The notes beneath the pieces were generated by a model that saw only the letters and a program-made list of their open reading frames with translations, made no database searches and was not told the origin of the DNA. A stretch of DNA of 37,169 nt, from NCBI GenBank assembly GCA_945904015.1, contig CAMDPK010000067.1, forward strand, positions 1-37,169, read 5' to 3'. Positions 31,429 to 37,169 of this stretch are shown here, in pieces. The translations under genes and the position numbers were made by a program. Source of the stretch: Candidatus Kuenenia stuttgartensis (GTDB taxonomy: Bacteria; Planctomycetota; Planctomycetia; Planctomycetales; Planctomycetaceae). Numbering within the stretch: position 1 is the stretch's first letter; each line of letters starts with the position of its first letter.

Positions 31429-32544
31429 CTACTTCACCGCAAGCCAGTCGAGCGTGAAGGTCACGAGCGTCAGACGCTTGTAGTTGTCCCGTTCGTAGAG
31501 CAACCCGATGCGGCCGTCTTTCAGGCGGGCGAGGCAGCAATAGCCGGATGGGCCGGGGTCGATCAGTTTGCTGGTGGGCCAGGTGCGGCCGTCGTCGTGG
31601 CTGACGCGGACGGTCATGCGTTCGCGTTTCGAGGTGCTGTCGGGGTTGGCGAACAACAGCGTGCTGCGCTGCGTGTCAGTCGGCCACGAGTAGCGAATCA
31701 AGCTCGCCTGACAAGTCGGCTCGATGAGGGCCTCGTCGCGAGTCGGTTCAGTCCAGGTTAGTCCATCATCGCGGCTGCGGCTGATCAAACGGCGGCCGGC
31801 CAATTCGGGGCGCTTGCCGGATCGCGCCCAATGGTTGCGCATGTTGATGAGCAACTCAGAGCCGTCACCGGCGACGGTCTCGACGACTTGGCATTCGTTG
31901 GTGTGCAGGCCGACGTTGCCGCCGAGTTTCCAAGTCTCGCCGTGATCATCGCTGTAGACGATGTGCGATGCGCTCGGCCCGCTGCGGTCGGTTGTCTCGC
32001 GATGATTCGCTGGAAGAATGAGACGGCCGCGATGTGGGCCGCGCTCCAACGCGATGCCGACACCCGGTCCCATTGCGTACCAGCCCCAGCCGGGTTTCGA
32101 CGCCGAGTCCGTGATGTCGCGGACTTTGGACCATGTGACGCCGTCATCGTCGCTGTGAGTCAGCAGAACATGACCGTTCTTGCGATTCATCGACAGAAAG
32201 ATTCGTCCGGTCGAGGGATCAATCACCGGACAGGGATTGCCGATCGAGACCACCTCGTCGCCACCCTCCTCGTGGACGAGTTGCAGCTTGTGCCACATCT
32301 GGCCGTTGTCGGTGCTGCGTCGCAGCACGAGATCGTTGTCGCCGTCATCGCTGAGCGTTGTCTTGCGTCCCTCACAAAAGGCGAGCAGCGTGCCGGGTTT
32401 GGTCGTGAGCAGCGCCGGAATGCGGTACGCGAAGTAGTCGTCTTGTCCGGCGATGAAGACATCGACCGAGGTAGGCTCGGCGGCCGAAGTGAACGATTGG
32501 CTGACGGCCACGACGCATGCGACCGCAAAGAACCGAAGGGACAT
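31429..32544 (-). CDS. Exported sialidase (exo-alpha-sialidase, GH33-like)
   Basis: A 371-residue sialidase-like six-bladed propeller. A signal peptide (residues 1-22, FTSAAE) precedes VFIAGQDDYFAYRIP, the YRIP motif with the first arginine of the triad (Arg41). At least four Asp boxes are visible: SDDDGVTW, SDDHGETW, SRDDGLTW and SHDDGRTW, plus the related RRSTDNGQMW. LLYERDN near the C-terminus is the likely site of the active Tyr/Glu pair. The enzyme would remove terminal sialic acid or a related nonulosonate from glycans. The ATG at 32544 has AAGGAG eight bases upstream. A REP pair separates it from the upstream DUF1501 gene on the same strand. Confidence 0.88.
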   Translation of the reverse strand: MSLRFFAVACVVAVSQSFTSAAEPTSVDVFIAGQDDYFAYRIPALLTTKPGTLLAFCEGRKTTLSDDGDNDLVLRRSTDNGQMWHKLQLVHEEGGDEVVSIGNPCPVIDPSTGRIFLSMNRKNGHVLLTHSDDDGVTWSKVRDITDSASKPGWGWYAMGPGVGIALERGPHRGRLILPANHRETTDRSGPSASHIVYSDDHGETWKLGGNVGLHTNECQVVETVAGDGSELLINMRNHWARSGKRPELAGRRLISRSRDDGLTWTEPTRDEALIEPTCQASLIRYSWPTDTQRSTLLFANPDSTSKRERMTVRVSHDDGRTWPTSKLIDPGPSGYCCLARLKDGRIGLLYERDNYKRLTLVTFTLDWLAVK

Positions 32545-32563
32545 CTCGCCGACTCCTTGAAAC

Positions 32564-32630
32564 GTAGGATGGGCACTCCTGCCCGTCCTCTTCGCGACGA
32601 ATACGGGACGGGCAGGAGCGCCCATCCTAC
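32564..32630. repeat. Inverted pair of GTAG-type REP-like palindromes
   Basis: Arms 32564-32588 and 32606-32630 (25 bp) are inverted copies with one mismatch. Each can fold: GTAG, then GATGGGC-ACTCCT-GCCCGTC. The pair begins GTAG and ends CTAC; the CTA at 32627-32629 is the complement of the TAG stop of the DUF1501 gene at 32627-34111. It lies between that gene and the sialidase. Confidence 0.88.
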
Positions 32631-34111
32631 ACCAGCCCGGCAATCGGTTGGCCGTGGTAAATCTGGTGCGGGCGATTGAGTTCGTCGTGCCACGCGGCCG
32701 TGTCGGGAATGCCGAGCGCGTGATAGATCGTGGCGGCCATGTTCTCCGGTCTCTGGGGATTGCTGGCGGGATACGCGGCGATCTTGTCGGATGAGCCGAT
32801 GACGGTGCCGCCGCGGACTCCACCGCCGGCGAAGAAGACGCTTTGCACGGCTCCCCAATGATCGCGACCGGGTTGCGGATACGACTCGTTCAACAACGAC
32901 AACTTCGGAGTCCGGCCGAACTCGCCGGCCATGACGACCAGCGTGTTGTCGAGCAGTCCGCTCGATTGCAGATCGTCGAGCAACGCACACAGCGCGCGAT
33001 CTGTCGGCGGGAAGAGCTTGTTCTTCAACCGCTGGAAGATGTCGCCGTGAGTGTCCCAGGTCTCGTTGCTGCCGAGATTCACTTGGACGAGATTGACGCC
33101 TGACTCGACTAGCCGAAACGCCATCAGCAGCGACCAGCCGTAGCTGTTGCGGCCGTAGCGGATCTGAGTGGCCTCGTCCGCGTTCGTCACGTCGATCGCG
33201 CGTCGCACGTCGCGCGAGGCCAACAGCGAGATCGCCGACTGACGATGATCGTCGTAGCTCTGCGACGCGGCCGACCTTTCCAACTCGCTGCGCTGTTGAT
33301 CAAGCTCACGCAGCAGATCGACGCGGCTGTTGACTCGGTTCAAGTTGAGGTCCGGCGACAGCGCGATGTTCGGAGCCTGATAGACTCGCGCGTCGGGTTC
33401 CTTCGGGGCTTTCTTGGTTTCGTTGGCGAACGTGAATTCGGGATACGCTCCGCGCCAGAACGGATTGCCGTACGGCGACGCCTCGATGAAGAACGGATCA
33501 CGATGCCGACCCATCAGCCCACCGTAGGCTCCGGCCATCACGCCTCCCGACCAATGCACGAGCCGCTCCGGCAACACAATCGCGGGAGGCAGATTGTTGC
33601 TGCGCCGCGGCACGGCATCGCCGACGATCGATGCGATGCTCGGCCAGTCGCTGGGCCGCGGCTGGCGGTCGCCGACGAATCCCGGCGATGTGACGCTGCG
33701 ACCCGTCAGCATGAAGTAATGCCCCAGCGTGTGATCGTTGCTCGGATGCGACAGCGATCGCACAACGGCCCAGCGATCACTCTGCTTCGCCAGCCCAGGC
33801 AGATGCTCGCAGATGTCGAGGCCGGGCGTTTTCGTCGCGATCGGATTGAACTCGCCACGTACCTCGGCCGGCGCGTCTGGCTTCAAATCGAAACTGTCAT
33901 GCTGCGACAGCCCGCCGGAGAGAAAGATGTAGATGCAGGACTTCGCCTTGCCGGTGCCCGTTGTTCCGCTTCGTGGCAGCGTCTCTTTGCTGTGAGCTTC
34001 ACGCAGCGCCGAGAGATGATTCGTTCCCAACCCCAACAATCCCACGGCACCGGCTTGCACAGCCGTGCGACGAGTCATCAGCGGATGCTGCGGACCTTGC
34101 GAGATCGCCAT
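32627..34111 (-). CDS. DUF1501 family exported protein
   Basis: A 494-residue DUF1501 protein with Tat leader MTRRTAVQAGAVGLLGLG (twin Arg 14-15). The ATG at 34111 has GGAG seven bases upstream. Landmarks are IYIFLSGGLSQHDSFDLKP, VRGEFNPIATKTPGLDICEHLP, FRLVESGVNLVQVNL, VMAGEFGRTPKLSL, GRDHWGAVQSVFFAGGG and ATIYHALGIPDTAAWHD. This is the fourth full DUF1501 protein in the window. Its TAG stop lies within the right arm of a REP pair, suggesting the C-terminus (QPIAGLV) ends at the element. No PSD1 partner is present; a sialidase follows and a CRTAC1 lipoprotein precedes. Confidence 0.9.
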   Translation of the reverse strand: MAISQGPQHPLMTRRTAVQAGAVGLLGLGTNHLSALREAHSKETLPRSGTTGTGKAKSCIYIFLSGGLSQHDSFDLKPDAPAEVRGEFNPIATKTPGLDICEHLPGLAKQSDRWAVVRSLSHPSNDHTLGHYFMLTGRSVTSPGFVGDRQPRPSDWPSIASIVGDAVPRRSNNLPPAIVLPERLVHWSGGVMAGAYGGLMGRHRDPFFIEASPYGNPFWRGAYPEFTFANETKKAPKEPDARVYQAPNIALSPDLNLNRVNSRVDLLRELDQQRSELERSAASQSYDDHRQSAISLLASRDVRRAIDVTNADEATQIRYGRNSYGWSLLMAFRLVESGVNLVQVNLGSNETWDTHGDIFQRLKNKLFPPTDRALCALLDDLQSSGLLDNTLVVMAGEFGRTPKLSLLNESYPQPGRDHWGAVQSVFFAGGGVRGGTVIGSSDKIAAYPASNPQRPENMAATIYHALGIPDTAAWHDELNRPHQIYHGQPIAGLV

Positions 34112-34280
34112 CGGTGGTCTCCGGGTTGCCTGCCACGGCTGGAGCAGCCGTACGGATTAGTATCGGCTCATTTCGCACGCCAGACACAACCGCGGCACAC
34201 GAACTTGAGCAGTCTCAACTGCGGCAACAATGTCATGGGCCACAGTGTCATCAGCGAAAAACCATTCGGCAAGTCGAAAC

Positions 34281-36059
34281 CTAACGACTTGCCGGAGCGA
34301 GCCGAGAACTCGGCTCTTCAATCCGGTGAATCTGATCGACCGCGACATCGCGCAGCGTCTGCTCGGTTCCGGAAGGCCAACGAATCGTCACGGTGTCCAG
34401 TCGCTCGACGGTCCCCAACCCCAAATGAACGCGAGGATCTTCCGTCGACAGATAGCTGGACGACGGCGACACCTGAGCCTTCCAGATTTGTTCTCCGGAC
34501 TGCGCGAAGATCTGGGCTCCGTAGGCGAAGCGATTGGGGCCGGCTCCCCGAAGATCGAACATGATCCAGTGGTTTTTGGTTTGCGAGCGGTTGTGAAGCA
34601 ACATCACCGGACCTTCGTAGTCGACGACCAAGAAATCCATTTTGCCATCGTTGTCGAAATCCAAAGTGGCCGAACCTCGTCCCACCATCGGACGCGCGAC
34701 CTCTGGCGGCAATCCGGGAATAACATCCTGGAATTTCTTCCCCTCCAAGTTGCACATCAGCGTCAGTGGCTGCCGGTACGTCGCGGCGGCGACACCGGTG
34801 TCCGCGACGTTTTCGTAGACATGGCCATTCACATAGGCGATATCCAGCCAACCGTCATTGTCGAAGTCGATCCAGTTCAGTCCGAACCCCAATCGGTCAC
34901 GAGTGACCTGAGCAATCCCGACCAACTTGCTGACATCCGAGAACGAGTTCACGTCGCTTTGTCGAAACAGCACAAATGATAGGCTCTGAAAATTCGAGAC
35001 GGTCAGATCCAACTTCCCATCGCGATCGTAATCACCCCAGTCGGCCCCCATCGCGGCCAGTGCCATGACATTTCGATCGAAGGCCAATCCCGCTTCGACC
35101 GCGATGTTCGCGAATCGCATCTCGCCCAGGTTGTGCATCAGGTCCGCGCGCTTCGCGTCATTTCCGATGTAGAAATCGATGCGCCGATCATCGTCCAAAT
35201 CCGCGAAGGCCACGACCAATCCCACTCCAGTGGTGGACTGCATCCCCTGCTCGGCCGGGACCATCTCAAACCGCTGGTCACGAGTGTTCCGCCAAATCTC
35301 GCCTTGCTCCGGCGGGTAATGTGTCGGTGGACAGCTTGTTTTGACTCCCCCCGGCGTCTCGCAGAACTGCTTGGAATCGGGACCGAACTCGACATAGTTG
35401 ATGATCACCAAGTCGAGCCATTGATCGCCATCCAGATCCATGAAGCCGGCGCTCGCTCCCCAGTGGTTGTGGTTGTCGGGATCAAGCCCCGCGGAAGTGG
35501 TGACGTCGGCGAATTTCTTTCCCGCGTCATTGCGACAGAGTGCCAATCGGTGGAACCCGGTCAGCAGCAGGTCGAGCCAGCCATCACCGTCGTAATCTCC
35601 AACGGCACATCCAATCCAATCCTTGGCCGTGATTTCGTGCAGGCCAAGAGCCTCGGTCACATCGACGAACCGACCGCCCCCCAAATTGCGAAACAACTTG
35701 CACTGCGGGTCGGCCACCAACAGCACGTCCTGCCAGCCGTCGTTGTCGAAATCAAAGGCTGCGCAACCACAGCCGAACGCTTCGAGAGTCCGCATCGGCC
35801 GAATCTGTTCTGGCCAAACAAAATCCAAACCGCTGGCCTTCGCGACATCGCGAAGGTCGATCCCGTGCAGCTCGATGCGGCTGGGAACATTGGTCGCTGT
35901 GACGACTGTCGGAGGTGCCTGGTCGGAGGTTGATGTTTTAGTCCCACAACCCATGACGACGCTCAGCAGGACGAGCAGCCACAGCCGATGACCGCACCTC
36001 TCGCAGTTGAACGCCATGCTGCTCGTCATTCCGGATTCGATCTCGCTGATAGATTTCAT
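34281..36059 (-). CDS. CRTAC1-type FG-GAP/VCBS lipoprotein with ASPIC/UnbV C-terminus
   Basis: A 592-residue protein. A hydrophobic segment ends in LLSVVMGC, a lipobox with Cys38. Repeated FDFDNDGWQDVLL, GDYDGDGWLDLLL, MDLDGDQWLDLVI and IDFDNDGWLDIAY units form a calcium-binding FG-GAP/VCBS beta-propeller. The C-terminal domain is ASPIC/UnbV (YGAQIFAQSGEQIWKAQVSPSSSYLS, then DPRVHLGLGTVERLDTVTIRWPSG). Such proteins are abundant in planctomycetes and often coupled to TPR proteins, as here: the TPR gene ends 12 bp upstream on the same strand. Likely at the outer membrane or cell surface; no enzymatic activity is evident. Confidence 0.9.
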   Translation of the reverse strand: MKSISEIESGMTSSMAFNCERCGHRLWLLVLLSVVMGCGTKTSTSDQAPPTVVTATNVPSRIELHGIDLRDVAKASGLDFVWPEQIRPMRTLEAFGCGCAAFDFDNDGWQDVLLVADPQCKLFRNLGGGRFVDVTEALGLHEITAKDWIGCAVGDYDGDGWLDLLLTGFHRLALCRNDAGKKFADVTTSAGLDPDNHNHWGASAGFMDLDGDQWLDLVIINYVEFGPDSKQFCETPGGVKTSCPPTHYPPEQGEIWRNTRDQRFEMVPAEQGMQSTTGVGLVVAFADLDDDRRIDFYIGNDAKRADLMHNLGEMRFANIAVEAGLAFDRNVMALAAMGADWGDYDRDGKLDLTVSNFQSLSFVLFRQSDVNSFSDVSKLVGIAQVTRDRLGFGLNWIDFDNDGWLDIAYVNGHVYENVADTGVAAATYRQPLTLMCNLEGKKFQDVIPGLPPEVARPMVGRGSATLDFDNDGKMDFLVVDYEGPVMLLHNRSQTKNHWIMFDLRGAGPNRFAYGAQIFAQSGEQIWKAQVSPSSSYLSTEDPRVHLGLGTVERLDTVTIRWPSGTEQTLRDVAVDQIHRIEEPSSRLAPASR

Positions 36060-36071
36060 TGGTCCGAATGC

Positions 36072-37034
36072 CTAAGGATCGGATGGTGACTGCGTTTGAG
36101 TCGCTGCGGATGATGAGCAAGCATTTGCGGCACGAGACCACATCTGGGCAAGATCCTGTTTTCCCAATTTCTCACAGATGTCCGCCAACTCAAAACGGAC
36201 TTTGGCGTCACGAGGATTCTGGATCGCTTTGACGTTCAATTCCGTGAGCGTCTCCTTGAGTAATACCAGCCGGTTGCGTTCCGCATGGGCACTTCGAGAC
36301 TCCTCGCTTTTACCAAGTTTTCCCAAAACCAACCCCAGGATGTAGTAGGCATCGATGTTGGCAGGATCTGACGCCACGATTTTTCGGAGGATCGGTTCCG
36401 CCCTCTCTGGTTCACCGGACTCCAGTGCAAAACGGGCTTGCGTCAAAGCCACTGAGTCATTCATCGGCCCGCCTTCTTCTGCGAGAGCCAGATGTTTGAC
36501 GGCAAGCTCCTGATTCCCAAGAGCCCAATAAGACCGCGCGAGAGTATGACTCGTCATCGGAGTCTGCACGAGCAACTCTTCGATCAGCGCGACCGCCTCG
36601 GCATACTTATGCTCGTCAACCAGCGTCGCAGCAAGTTCTTCGACAATTTCGACTCGCACGTCTTGGGGAGGGCCAAGCTCCAAGGCCCTGCGAAAATGTG
36701 AAATCGCCTGTTGGTTGCGTTCAAAATCCCGGGACATCACCCCCAGCATCCGATGCGGAATGAAGTCTTGAGACCGAAGAGCGGTCAGCCGATTGGAAAT
36801 GTCAGTCGCATGGTCATAAGCCCCGAGGTCGTAGTACACAGCCACCAGCCATCTCAGACCGAGTTCCGAGTCTGGATTGAGTTCGGTCAACTGCCTAAAC
36901 GCGACTTCCGCCTCAAGGTATCGGTGCAGGCGGTAGTAGCTCTCCCCCGCCACCATCAACGACTGCTCGCGGTATTTGTCGCCAGGTATGTGCTGCAAGT
37001 GCCTCAATGCTAAGTCTGGCAGAGTTATTGTCAA
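36072..37034 (-). CDS. TPR-repeat protein, apparently 5' truncated
   Basis: About 320 residues of tetratricopeptide repeats: YREQSLMVAGESYYRLHRYLEAEVAFRQLTELNPDS, then HRMLGVMSRDFERNQQAISHFRRALELGPP, and further units ending near LADICEKLGKQDLAQMWSRAA. It would act as a protein-interaction scaffold and precedes the CRTAC1 gene in one operon (12 bp spacing). No ATG with a signal peptide is visible. The frame stays open to 37139 but the sequence beyond about 37034 is Ser/Pro-rich and overlaps another gene's C-terminus in a different frame. So the original 5' end seems to have been lost; translation may start at a TTG (37034) or an internal ATG. Confidence 0.7.
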   Translation of the reverse strand: MTITLPDLALRHLQHIPGDKYREQSLMVAGESYYRLHRYLEAEVAFRQLTELNPDSELGLRWLVAVYYDLGAYDHATDISNRLTALRSQDFIPHRMLGVMSRDFERNQQAISHFRRALELGPPQDVRVEIVEELAATLVDEHKYAEAVALIEELLVQTPMTSHTLARSYWALGNQELAVKHLALAEEGGPMNDSVALTQARFALESGEPERAEPILRKIVASDPANIDAYYILGLVLGKLGKSEESRSAHAERNRLVLLKETLTELNVKAIQNPRDAKVRFELADICEKLGKQDLAQMWSRAANACSSSAATQTQSPSDP

Positions 37035-37056
37035 ACGTTGTGGATGAGGTCGTGAG

Positions 37057-37169
37057 TCAGGCGGCGACTTTGGGGAGGATGACGCCGTCTTGGAACTTGG
37101 TGTCTTTGGCGACTTCGACGAGGTGCTTTGCAGCGTCAAGAGTTCGCCAGTGGTGAGAGGCGGACTCGG
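37057..37169 (-). CDS. C-terminus of an unidentified protein (cut by the window edge)
   Basis: A minus-strand frame, open to the window edge and ending at TGA (37057-37059), reads ESASHHWRTLDAAKHLVEVA, then KDTKFQDGVILPKVAA. The composition is protein-like, unlike the low-complexity translation of the overlapping TPR frame. I do not recognise the family. It may belong to an inserted element that removed the 5' end of the TPR gene, which would fit the abrupt end of TPR homology about 20 bp away. Confidence 0.5.
   Translation of the reverse strand, partial: ESASHHWRTLDAAKHLVEVAKDTKFQDGVILPKVAA

Overview
The window looks like a piece of a planctomycete chromosome. The evidence is the gene repertoire: four complete DUF1501 proteins (plus a fifth fragment) with twin-arginine leaders, a CRTAC1-type FG-GAP/ASPIC-UnbV lipoprotein beside a TPR protein, a DUF1559 (planctomycete pilin-like) remnant, a PEGA lipoprotein, RTX proteins with degenerate LEPR-like N-termini, and many exported proteins of unknown role. 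Most genes have a recognisable purine-rich ribosome-binding site 5-9 nt from the start. Nothing shows the exact genus.

Layout. 1-45 is the 3' part of a tRNA-Arg(CCT). 57-2655 holds a DUF1501 protein and a divergent exported esterase. 2700-5456 is a compact conflict/toxin island on the minus strand: DUF4926 protein, hicB-hicA, and a translationally coupled DUF262 + HEPN pair. 5674-5905 is the frameshifted tail of a 2-keto-4-pentenoate hydratase-type gene. 5983-12800 holds an aldo/keto reductase, a serine beta-lactamase-like hydrolase, two Gfo/Idh-like exported proteins, a small exported protein and a second DUF1501. A MoxR AAA ATPase (13047-14000) and a large hybrid sensor kinase (to 14040) converge. 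Two tandem RTX calcium-binding proteins (17976-20885) follow. 21032-24478 is an Mla/MCE lipid-transport operon (permease, ATPase, MCE protein, PEGA lipoprotein), then a membrane PP2C phosphatase. 26125-37169 is almost entirely minus strand: DUF1559 remnant, large exported unknown, DUF1501, a two-gene retropepsin-like module, DUF1501 and HNH gene scars, a second hicA-hicB, a sialidase, another DUF1501, CRTAC1 and TPR genes, and the C-terminus of an unidentified gene at the edge.

The most distinctive DNA-level signal is a dispersed family of palindromic elements that begin 5'-GTAG and end CTAC-3', usually as inverted pairs (7930-8055, 22763-22820, 25995-26052, 28641-28715, 32564-32630, and a single copy at 17173-17210). 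This matches the GTAG-type REP/BIME elements known to be moved by RAYT (REP-associated tyrosine) transposases. One pair sits inside a DUF1501 gene and keeps the frame open; three others supply the TAG stop codon of the adjacent gene. Heptanucleotide tandem repeats occur at two gene starts in the Mla operon, one of them inside coding sequence.

The best candidate for a little-described functional system is the DUF262-HEPN pair (3697-5456), which resembles predicted nuclease/RNase conflict modules. A second candidate is the 750-bp retropepsin-like two-gene cassette (29582-30195), which lies between two direct copies of a DUF1501 5' end. All assignments come from reading motifs by eye; no database search was run.
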